A stretch of DNA of 5,820 nt from GCA-2747515 sp964427825 (GCA_964427825.1 CAYRUU010000043.1:1-5820), one strand, 5' to 3'. Positions 1 to 5,820 are shown, counted from the stretch's first letter. Translations and numbers: made by a program. The notes: generated from the sequence alone by a model not told the origin.

Positions 1-1355
1 ACGATGCGCAGCGCGCCGTGGCATTGCACACGGGCGCCTTGGCAGGTAGTGATGAGGTATTTGATGCAGCACTGGTCAAGACGGGCGCATTGCGGGTGCA
101 TGCGTTGGCGGAGCTGATGGCGGTGTTGCGCGTGCGCGCCTATGCACGACCGCGGGAGCCTTTTGTGCGGGATGTGCGTGTGGGTATTGTGACCAATGCT
201 GGCGGGATTGGTGTGCTTGCCACAGATGCGATTGTCACAACGCGCGGCGTGACGCTTGCGCCACTGTCACCAGAGACACGTAATGCACTGCGCGATGTAT
301 TGCCGCACGCGGCGTCGGTGCACAATCCTGTGGATGTATTGGGTGATGCATTTGCCGATCGCTATCGCCATGCCATTGAAACACTCCTCGCCGACCCCTC
401 TACGGACGCCATTTACGTTCTTGTGACGCCACAGGCGCAAACGCCCGTGGATGAGATTGTGCGCGTGATTGCCACACTGCAGGAGAAAACCGATACGCCG
501 ATCATCGCATCACTGATTGGTGGTGACCGCGTGACGGAGGGTGTGCGCTATTTGGGGCGGCACAATGTGGCGCATGTGGGCGTGGTGGATCATGCGGCAT
601 TGGCACTGCGATCGTTGCGGCAAAGCGCGCACTATGGCAGCATTGTGGCACAGCACAAAACAGACCGCGACCGTGCACGCAAGATGCGCGCAATTTTTGA
701 CAAGGTGGCGCCGACGCAGTCGCTGCTCTATGCCGATGATGTTGCTCGCGTTGCGCGCGCCTATACCATTCCGCTAGTGCGTCACACCGACATCACCAGG
801 GGCCTATCGTCCAATCAAAAAATCATCTACCCCTGTGTGGCAAAGGTGGATGACCCAACAGTGGCACACAAAACGGATCGCGGTGGCGTCATTGCGGGAA
901 TCAAAACGTTGCGTGAGTTGGACAGCGCTCGCAAAAACCTGCAATCACTTTTTACCAAAGATGCACGTATTATTGTTCAACCACTGTTGCCGGTGAAAAT
1001 GGAACTCTTGATCGGTATGGTGCGCGACGCGGCGTTTGGCGCAGTGATTGTTGTGGGGCTTGGGGGTATTTACACGGAGGCGCTCCACACGGCGCAGAGA
1101 CTGATTGCGCCGCTGTCGTTGCGAGAAGTGAAAGCGGCACTGACGCGTGGACCGTTGGGATTTTTGTTTGCCACAACGCGCGGACAAGAACCGTATGATA
1201 TTGACTGCGTGGCACATGTGGTGATTGCCGTTGCGCAAATCGCGCAGGAGTGTCCAGATATTGCCGCTCTCGATATAAATCCGTTTTTGGTTTATAATGA
1301 CGATAGGAAAGATATGGCTGTGGATATGAAAATCGCACTGCGGCGATCATTGTAA
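1..1355 (+). CDS. ADP-forming acyl/acetyl-CoA synthetase (acetate-CoA ligase), C-terminal part; 5' end outside window
   Basis: Family role: cytoplasmic conversion of acetyl-CoA (or another acyl-CoA) + ADP + Pi to the acid, CoA and ATP, via phosphohistidine. The frame is open from base 3 with no stop, and the codons before the GTG at 18 already fit the family, so that GTG is not the start. Visible in order: the HTGALAGSD loop with the catalytic-type His at 27-29; a flavodoxin-like ligase domain from about 171 to 620 (TNAGGIGVLATDA, NPVDVLGDA at 324-350); and an ATP-grasp domain from about 700. The ATP-grasp domain has AHKTDRGGV with its second family histidine at 867-869, VVGLGGIYTEAL, LDINPF and AVDMKI; the Asn and Asp of the last two correspond to metal ligands in succinyl-CoA synthetase beta. 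About 450 of the usual ~700 residues are present; the N-terminal CoA-binding domain lies upstream. This is the fused single-chain arrangement. The family is clear, but acetate as substrate is not shown. Oddity: Ala where most relatives have Glu just before LDINP (codon 1266-1268). Confidence 0.93.
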   Translation, partial: DAQRAVALHTGALAGSDEVFDAALVKTGALRVHALAELMAVLRVRAYARPREPFVRDVRVGIVTNAGGIGVLATDAIVTTRGVTLAPLSPETRNALRDVLPHAASVHNPVDVLGDAFADRYRHAIETLLADPSTDAIYVLVTPQAQTPVDEIVRVIATLQEKTDTPIIASLIGGDRVTEGVRYLGRHNVAHVGVVDHAALALRSLRQSAHYGSIVAQHKTDRDRARKMRAIFDKVAPTQSLLYADDVARVARAYTIPLVRHTDITRGLSSNQKIIYPCVAKVDDPTVAHKTDRGGVIAGIKTLRELDSARKNLQSLFTKDARIIVQPLLPVKMELLIGMVRDAAFGAVIVVGLGGIYTEALHTAQRLIAPLSLREVKAALTRGPLGFLFATTRGQEPYDIDCVAHVVIAVAQIAQECPDIAALDINPFLVYNDDRKDMAVDMKIALRRSL

Positions 1356-1379
1356 CAGTACGAAATCATTTTTTATCAT
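1350..1379 (+). promoter_or_regulatory. possible sigma70-type promoter for the receiver-domain gene
   Basis: TTGTAA at 1350-1355 (overlapping the upstream stop codon) and TATCAT at 1374-1379 are separated by 18 bases. They match the consensus at 4/6 and 5/6. Transcription would begin near 1386, about 20 bases before the ATG at 1406. The gap is AT-rich, so chance matches are likely. There is no terminator hairpin between the genes, and read-through from the synthetase gene is equally possible. Confidence 0.35.
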
Positions 1380-1405
1380 ACTAATACAAAAATTACACAC
1401 GCTCT

Positions 1406-2710
1406 ATGAGTTTACAACACAAAGCCAATGCGTTTTTTGGCAATCAAAACACCTCCACGGGTGATGATGAGGTGGAAGATATTTTTGAGCAGTACGGCAG
1501 TGGCGCCGCGCCCGTCGCACAGACGTCTGCGAATGACGACGTGTCCATGACTGCGTCTTCTTCCGCTATGGCGGAAGAGGTGGAGACGCGTGCATGGGAG
1601 CGAGAATTTGCACAACAAGACGCCGACGCAAGTCCTCGCGCACAAGCGATGATTACGCCGACACCTGCACCGCATATGTCGCAGTATGATGTGGCGCCTA
1701 CGCCTGCGCCAATGCCTACCGCAGACGCGGATGTGATACAGGAGCCAACACCTCCTGCGGAGCCCGTATCTTTTGCGCCAGAAGAGGTTGCACAAGCCGT
1801 CGCGCCGTCGCCGACGATTGATCCGATTGCAACGCATGTGTCAACACCCTCAACGCCCCCATTATCGGCACAAGATGTGTCCGTGACACCAACGCCCGAA
1901 GCAAATGAGGATGTGGCGTCGGAGCCGGTGCCAACATCGGATCTGGTGACGCCGCAGCGGGTAGAAGAGCAAAAATCGGCGGAAGAACCACCTTCTGAAG
2001 AGCCTGAACGATCACCGCGTTATACCGAGCGTGTTGCTGCGCCGGTGCATCGCAATATCAATGCCGTGATTGAAAACGCGCCGAACGCCAGCGTGAAAAA
2101 GAGTGTAACGCCGCACATTCCGCAGGCATTGCCGCAAACGGTGGATCCTAGCAAGAAAACGATTCTCATTGTGGATGATGATGTGGACACATTGGAGATG
2201 TATGCGACGATTTTTGAAAACGCGGACTATAACGTGCTACGCGCCGCGGATGGCTTGGAGGCGCTGAGTATTATTGCGTCGTACACGCCACATGTGATTT
2301 TTACCGGCGTGGTGATGCCGCGCATGGATGGATTTACGATGATTGACGCTTTGCGCCAAAACGCGCGCACGTCGGAGATTCCCATTGTGATCAACTCGCA
2401 TCTTGGGCGCGCCGCCGACAAAAAGCGATCGGAGGAACTCGGTGTGCGTGATTTCATTGTGCGTGGATTTACAACGCCACGTGAAGTTGTGGAGCGGATC
2501 GGCGCACTGCTTCTGCGCAGTGAATATGCTTTTCACTTTGATATCAATAACCCGGAGGCGCGCAAACTTGCCAAAGACCTTGGTGCGGACAATTTCTTCT
2601 TGTGTCCGCGCGGACAGGAGATGGTGATCAAATTGAGTATTGTGGATCCTCGCGAGATGACGTTTTCCGCGCGCTTTAGTTGTGTTGATGCGCCGCCGGA
2701 TAAGAAGTGA
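1406..2710 (+). CDS. response-regulator-like protein: long disordered N-terminus plus degenerate receiver domain
   Basis: 434 residues, probably cytoplasmic: no signal peptide or membrane segment. Residues 1-30 are short and acidic near DDEVEDIFEQY. Residues ~34-248 are low-complexity and rich in Pro, Thr, Ala and Glu. Residues 251-372 form a CheY-like receiver: KTILIVDDD gives the acidic pair D257/D258, MPRMDGF follows beta-3, and S331 fills the Thr/Ser switch position. The phosphoacceptor position is Gly301 (HVIFTGVVMP against the usual DVILLDxxMP) and the conserved Lys is Arg353 (VRGF against VKPF). Phosphorylation by a histidine kinase is therefore unlikely, and the domain may be a constitutive protein-interaction module. 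Residues 373-434 are an extension I do not recognise, with lone Cys400 (LCPRG) and Cys426. There is no DNA-binding or enzymatic output domain. The ATG at 1406 is the first in frame after the upstream gene; it has no Shine-Dalgarno. The receiver fold is secure; the biological role is unknown. Confidence 0.88.
   Translation: MSLQHKANAFFGNQNTSTGDDEVEDIFEQYGSGAAPVAQTSANDDVSMTASSSAMAEEVETRAWEREFAQQDADASPRAQAMITPTPAPHMSQYDVAPTPAPMPTADADVIQEPTPPAEPVSFAPEEVAQAVAPSPTIDPIATHVSTPSTPPLSAQDVSVTPTPEANEDVASEPVPTSDLVTPQRVEEQKSAEEPPSEEPERSPRYTERVAAPVHRNINAVIENAPNASVKKSVTPHIPQALPQTVDPSKKTILIVDDDVDTLEMYATIFENADYNVLRAADGLEALSIIASYTPHVIFTGVVMPRMDGFTMIDALRQNARTSEIPIVINSHLGRAADKKRSEELGVRDFIVRGFTTPREVVERIGALLLRSEYAFHFDINNPEARKLAKDLGADNFFLCPRGQEMVIKLSIVDPREMTFSARFSCVDAPPDKK
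1505..2149 (+). other. low-complexity Pro/Thr/Ala/Glu-rich coding segment
   Basis: Codons for residues ~34-248 of the receiver-domain protein. Short motifs recur: PTPAP at residues 85-89 and 98-102, TPTPE at 161-165, and many EP, EEP and TP pairs, with few bulky hydrophobic residues. The spacing is irregular, so this is compositional bias and not a tandem repeat. It reads as an intrinsically disordered, net acidic linker. The bias also produces spurious Arg/Cys-rich reading frames on the opposite strand. Confidence 0.75.
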
Positions 2711-2714
2711 GATC

Positions 2715-2744
2715 TTGTCCCATACTGTATAGTTGGTGTATACT
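2715..2744 (+). promoter_or_regulatory. probable sigma70-type promoter for the alpha/beta hydrolase gene
   Basis: TTGTCC at 2715-2720 and TATACT at 2739-2744 are separated by 18 bases. They match the consensus at 4/6 and 5/6. Initiation would fall near 2751, giving a leader of about 26 bases before the ATG at 2777, with no Shine-Dalgarno in it. The -10 box lies at the edge of the second copy of an imperfect direct repeat, so binding of a regulator there could block polymerase. Confidence 0.5.
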
Positions 2745-2752
2745 GATAGTTG
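2722..2752 (+). repeat. imperfect direct repeat overlapping the hydrolase promoter
   Basis: ATACTGTATAGTTG at 2722-2735 recurs as ATACTGATAGTTG at 2740-2752, identical apart from one missing T. The copies start 18 bases apart, nearly two helical turns, and the second covers most of the -10 box and the likely start site. It may be an operator for a regulator binding same-face half sites, or a short chance duplication; it could also give tandem -10 boxes (TATAGT at 2728-2733, TATACT at 2739-2744). Confidence 0.5.
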
Positions 2753-2776
2753 TAATACGACAATAATGATGCTTTT

Positions 2777-4261
2777 ATGACACAGTTTGAAAATCCGATG
2801 CGGGAGCATGAGGGAGGTAAGGAAAGCGAGCGGTGGAAAGCCTATGCAAAAAAATTTGTCCTCGGTTGCGTGGGGACAATTATGGCGATCAATGCTGCTG
2901 AGGCGGGTCGTGTAATTGATCACAAAGCTACGCCGCGTCCTGTGTCTCCGCCGGAATTATCCATGATCAAAACAACGCAACTTACACAAGAACAACGCGC
3001 ATATTATGAGGCGCAGCGTAAAGAAGTGCGTGAACTGATCGGGCAGTCACAAACCATATGGGACATCAAACAATTTTTGGCGGGTGCCGCCGAGCTTTTT
3101 GGCGGCGTGCTTGTGGATGATAATGGTGATCATGTACCAGTCAAAGCTGTTCTTGATGCCATTCAAACGGCGGATGAGGATCTGTATGATGCTGTGGAAC
3201 ACATGGATTCTTTGGATGATGTGCAGAAGATGCAATTGTCGCTACCAGAGGCGCTGAAGAATTTTTCTGCTATTACGGAACATATGGCGCAGCTGATGCG
3301 TCAAGAGGCGCAGTATGCTTTCATGTTTACGCATAACGTTGACTTTGGCAAAGGTGCTGATGCAGGGATTCGTTCATCAGTACAAAAGGAAAATATTTTT
3401 GGTTATGATCTTATGATCCATACCATCAACCCCGAAGTTGTGGGTCATGCATCTCCAGAGGAGCATGATCCCAAGCTCATTATACAGGGGTTTGCCACAA
3501 CATCGGAAACATTCAAACGTATGGCAGTAGATCTTGCTATGCGGGGCGCGCAGGTGTCGGTTGTTGATTTGCTGCAGATGGATATAGATATGCGCGGCAA
3601 AGATGCGCCGTTTTCTGAACTGCCGTTGCTTCCGCAAGCATATGCAATTGCCGCGCAAAAGGGTTTGGAACTCGTGTCGGAACAGGGTCAAAAAGAGGTT
3701 GATCTTGTGGGATATTCTATGGGGTCTTTGGGCGCGGCGTATGCTGCCGCAGAGCAGCCGGATCGCATTGATACGCTTACACTAATCAATCCTGTTGGCT
3801 TATATCAAACATCAATGCCGGCATGGGTGCGTGGTGTTAGACTCATCAGTGATGTAACACGTATTCATAGCAAGCAAGTTGTGGCGGAGAGTCAAAAATC
3901 GGTTCGTGCACAACGTGTACATGAGGATATTGTGGGCGATGTACAAAAGCGGATGCAGGAACAAACATTTCGCAATCCTTTCAACTCTGTGAACGTTTAT
4001 AAAATGGGATCATCTTTTGAAGCTACCGCATCGCGTCTTACACCAGCTTTGGAAAAGATTGGACGGGAAAATGACGTGACTCTTATTGCTGCTTCCGATG
4101 ATGTTTTTTCACCTCGGTCTGAAGCAGAAACACAATTGCGCAATGTACCGGCAAAACTGCGCGTCGCGCGCGACTGGTCGCATTCTACAATGAAGTATAA
4201 GCAAGGAGAAATAGCATACATGGTGAACAGTGTGATTGTACAACAGGGAAATCACAAATAA
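2777..4261 (+). CDS. alpha/beta hydrolase with N-terminal signal peptide or membrane anchor
   Basis: 494 residues. Residues 1-26 are charged, followed by a hydrophobic stretch at 27-41 (FVLGCVGTIMAINAA) and AEA at 41-43. This suggests export with cleavage after Ala43, or retention as an N-terminal anchor. Residues ~60-190 look helical and rich in Gln, Glu and Met; I recognise no family there. The hydrolase core runs from about 230. IIQGFATTSETF (Q237-G238) sits at the oxyanion strand where HG is usual. GYSMGSLGAA has nucleophile Ser314. AASDDVFSP offers acid Asp441 or Asp442, and WSHSTM has His469. The order and spacing fit a complete Ser-Asp-His triad, with a probable lid at ~335-425. The substrate cannot be told; esterase, lipase or peptidase-like activity are all possible. 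It has its own promoter candidate and is clearly more AT-rich than both flanking genes. The ATG at 2777 is preferred because the hydrophobic segment follows at a workable distance; M8 (2798) is the alternative. Confidence 0.85.
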   Translation: MTQFENPMREHEGGKESERWKAYAKKFVLGCVGTIMAINAAEAGRVIDHKATPRPVSPPELSMIKTTQLTQEQRAYYEAQRKEVRELIGQSQTIWDIKQFLAGAAELFGGVLVDDNGDHVPVKAVLDAIQTADEDLYDAVEHMDSLDDVQKMQLSLPEALKNFSAITEHMAQLMRQEAQYAFMFTHNVDFGKGADAGIRSSVQKENIFGYDLMIHTINPEVVGHASPEEHDPKLIIQGFATTSETFKRMAVDLAMRGAQVSVVDLLQMDIDMRGKDAPFSELPLLPQAYAIAAQKGLELVSEQGQKEVDLVGYSMGSLGAAYAAAEQPDRIDTLTLINPVGLYQTSMPAWVRGVRLISDVTRIHSKQVVAESQKSVRAQRVHEDIVGDVQKRMQEQTFRNPFNSVNVYKMGSSFEATASRLTPALEKIGRENDVTLIAASDDVFSPRSEAETQLRNVPAKLRVARDWSHSTMKYKQGEIAYMVNSVIVQQGNHK

Positions 4262-4304
4262 TTTTGCATTTTGCCATAATTTTCATGATCTTTTCGGAGC
4301 GTTA

Positions 4305-4313
4305 TGGTATAAT
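4305..4313 (+). promoter_or_regulatory. recJ: extended -10 promoter for recJ, implying a leaderless transcript
   Basis: TGGTATAAT is a perfect extended -10 element: TGn at 4305-4307 and TATAAT at 4308-4313. No good -35 lies 16-18 bases upstream; ATGATC at 4285-4290 is the hexamer there and is poor. Extended -10 promoters often do without one. Initiation 6-9 bases after the box falls at about 4319-4322, and the recJ ATG begins at 4322. The mRNA would then have no 5' leader or almost none. Confidence 0.65.
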
Positions 4314-4321
4314 GAGCAGAT

Positions 4322-5820
4322 ATGCGATGGACATATCATGAACTTCCGCATGTGACGACGTTGCCGGATGGTGTGCCGCCGCTACTTGGGCGCATCTTGG
4401 CGCAGCGGGGTGTTGTTGGTGTGGAAGCGGTGGGGCAATTTTTGGCGCCGGATTATGAGCGGGATTTGCATGACCCGTTTCTTTTTTGTGATATGGAAAA
4501 AGCCGTGACACGTATTGGTGCGGCGTTGGATCTTGGGGAGACGATTGGGATTTTTGGCGATCATGATGCGGATGGGGTGAGTGCGGCGACGATTATGGCG
4601 GACACGATTGAAATGCTGGGTGGTATCGTGGAGGTGTATTTGCCCGACAAAGTGACGCAGGGACATGGTATTCACATGGACGGTGTGGATGTGTGTGCCG
4701 ACAAGGGTGTGCATCTTTTGATCAGTGTGGATTGCGGCACATCCAGTCATGAGGCAATTGATTATGCCGCGACGCGCAACATGGATGTCATTGTGACGGA
4801 TCATCATCATGCGCCAGAGGTTTTACCGGATGCATATGCGATTCTTAACCCGCACGTAGCGGGTGAGGCATATCCCTTTCGGTTACTTAGTGGTACGGGC
4901 GTGGCATTTCAACTTGCGCGTGCGCTTGTGATGCGCCGCGCGCCGGAACATGTGGGACAATTAAAATGGCTTTTAGATGTTGTGGCTGTGGGGACCATTG
5001 CGGATTGCGTGCCACTTGTGGGAGAAAATCGTGCCCTCGTGTATTATGGCTTGAAAGTGCTGAACAAAACGCGGCGTACAGGTTATCGGCAGATGTATCA
5101 CGTGGGAGGTTTTGTGCGTAATGGTGCGGAAATTCGCGCAGAAACTGTGGCGTACTATCTCGCGCCGCGCATCAATGCTGCGGGGCGCATGCGCCATGCG
5201 TGGGATGCGTTTGCGCTGTTACGAGAGACGCGTAGTGATGCGGCGCACACGCAGGCAAAGGCATTGGAGCGTTTGAACAGGGAACGGCAGCGCGTGACAG
5301 CGGCATTGACGCAGGATGTGGAGCGCATTGTGGAGACGGAACAAAAGGATGCTGCGATGATCGTGGTGGCAGACGAAAACTACCCACCGGGCATTGTGGG
5401 CGTGGTGGCTGGGCGCATTGTGGAGAAATACCACCGCCCAACGGGCATTTTTACACGCTTTGAGAGTGAGAGTCGCGGATCGTTTCGCAGTGTTGACGGT
5501 GTGCATATTGTGGATGTGCTGACCACATGCAGCGCACACATTGTGCAATTTGGCGGACATGAAAAAGCTGCCGGCGCAACAGTGACGCATGCGGCGTTTG
5601 ACGATTTTGTGAAAATGGCAAATGCAACGGTGGCGGCGCTTGCGGATACGGTGCCAGAGCCGTCACTCTCCATTGACGCCGCGATTACTGTGGCGGATGT
5701 TACGTTGGAACTTGCAGATGCGCTTGAGGCGATGGAGCCGTTTGGCGAAGGGAATGCTGAGCCCGTTTTTGCCGTGCAAGATGCCATCATTGCCGACATG
5801 CGTCCGGTGGGTAGTGATGG
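4322..5820 (+). CDS. recJ: single-stranded-DNA-specific 5'-3' exonuclease RecJ, C-terminus outside window
   Basis: 499 complete codons with no stop; roughly 65-80 residues should lie beyond the edge. RecJ is a cytoplasmic metal-dependent nuclease that resects 5' ends in recombinational and mismatch repair. The N-terminus is canonical (PPLLGRILAQRGV, DPFLFCDMEKAVTRI). DHH domain: GDHDADG with D80, D82 and D84; GHGI at 114-117; SVDCG with D137; VTDHHH with D160, H161 and H162; GTIAD with D228. All catalytic metal-ligand positions known for RecJ are present. The DHHA1 region shows PRINAAGR (282-289), GSFRS (386-390) and GGHEKAAG (411-418). The OB-fold region has EPFGEGNAEPVF. Oddities: Tyr to His at position 81 of the first motif and at 115 of the GYG motif, Lys110 in place of the usual Arg, and Tyr354-Pro355 where WH is typical. 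The ATG at 4322 gives the expected N-terminus (MRW). No Shine-Dalgarno; probably leaderless. Confidence 0.95.
   Translation, partial: MRWTYHELPHVTTLPDGVPPLLGRILAQRGVVGVEAVGQFLAPDYERDLHDPFLFCDMEKAVTRIGAALDLGETIGIFGDHDADGVSAATIMADTIEMLGGIVEVYLPDKVTQGHGIHMDGVDVCADKGVHLLISVDCGTSSHEAIDYAATRNMDVIVTDHHHAPEVLPDAYAILNPHVAGEAYPFRLLSGTGVAFQLARALVMRRAPEHVGQLKWLLDVVAVGTIADCVPLVGENRALVYYGLKVLNKTRRTGYRQMYHVGGFVRNGAEIRAETVAYYLAPRINAAGRMRHAWDAFALLRETRSDAAHTQAKALERLNRERQRVTAALTQDVERIVETEQKDAAMIVVADENYPPGIVGVVAGRIVEKYHRPTGIFTRFESESRGSFRSVDGVHIVDVLTTCSAHIVQFGGHEKAAGATVTHAAFDDFVKMANATVAALADTVPEPSLSIDAAITVADVTLELADALEAMEPFGEGNAEPVFAVQDAIIADMRPVGSD

Noticed and set aside
18..20. GTG as the start codon of the first gene
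   Set aside because: The frame is open to the window edge, and the five codons before it, with the HTGALAG loop just after, fit the interior of the family; a start here would remove the CoA-binding domain.
541..777. 78-codon + strand frame inside the synthetase gene
   Set aside because: Shifted frame of a conserved enzyme, Trp/Met/Arg-rich, with no homology visible.
1412..1837. Minus-strand open frame rich in Arg and Cys
   Set aside because: Complement of the Pro/Thr/Ala-rich linker codons; its composition is an artefact of that bias.
2708..2752. TGA read as glycine (alternative code of some CPR lineages), which would extend the receiver gene to the TAG at about 2750
   Set aside because: No conserved frame in the window contains internal TGA, which would be frequent under that code.
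2873..2881. Lipoprotein-type cysteine (VLGC, Cys31) in the hydrolase leader
   Set aside because: Only four hydrophobic residues precede the Cys, and the hydrophobic stretch continues well past it, so a signal peptidase I site at AEA or a membrane anchor fits better.
2237..2923. 228-codon open frame on the minus strand crossing the receiver gene, the gap and the hydrolase start
   Set aside because: It spans two well-supported + strand genes and a promoter, has no recognisable domain, and looks like a chance opening in an anti-sense frame.
4258..4304. Terminator after the hydrolase gene
   Set aside because: The gap is T-rich with small direct repeats (ATTTTGC twice, ATAATTTT twice) but no GC-rich hairpin before a T run.
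5219..5799. Overlapping minus-strand open frames under recJ (139, 123, 89 and 71 codons)
   Set aside because: They lie opposite strongly conserved RecJ motifs, overlap each other in different frames, and show no domain.

Overview
The window carries four genes on the + strand, all reading the same way: the 3' part of an ADP-forming acyl/acetyl-CoA synthetase, an atypical response-regulator-like protein, an exported or membrane-anchored alpha/beta hydrolase, and the 5' part of recJ. The gaps between them are 50, 66 and 60 bases. I see no tRNA, rRNA, CRISPR array, insertion sequence or convincing intrinsic terminator.

Organism: a bacterium using the standard code. TGA ends the second gene, and no reading frame has in-frame TGA. 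Three features recall Candidate Phyla Radiation (Patescibacteria) genomes: a single-chain ADP-forming acetate-CoA ligase, a receiver-domain protein with no DNA-binding output, and compact gene spacing. This is inference, and no marker gene is present to settle it. None of the three visible start codons has a Shine-Dalgarno sequence at normal distance. The recJ start sits 9 bases after a perfect extended -10 box, which suggests a leaderless mRNA.

Layout: 1-1355 is the C-terminal two thirds of the synthetase, holding the catalytic histidine loop, a flavodoxin-like CoA-ligase domain and the ATP-grasp domain. 1406-2710 encodes a protein with a ~215-residue low-complexity Pro/Thr/Ala/Glu region. 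A receiver fold follows whose phosphoacceptor Asp is Gly and whose conserved Lys is Arg, then a 60-residue tail I do not recognise. 2777-4261 encodes the hydrolase (Ser314, Asp441/442, His469) behind an N-terminal hydrophobic segment and a helical region of unknown role. It is visibly more AT-rich than its neighbours, and an imperfect direct repeat overlaps its likely -10 box. 4322-5820 is recJ, open at the right edge, with all catalytic acidic and histidine residues but several unusual substitutions in conserved motifs.

How they work together: no shared pathway is evident. The synthetase is energy metabolism (ATP from acetyl-CoA), RecJ is DNA repair, and the middle two proteins are of unknown process. 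Each of the last three genes has its own promoter candidate, so the cluster need not be one operon. The best candidate for undescribed biology is the phosphorylation-deficient receiver on a long disordered tether. I do not see a clear multi-gene novel system.
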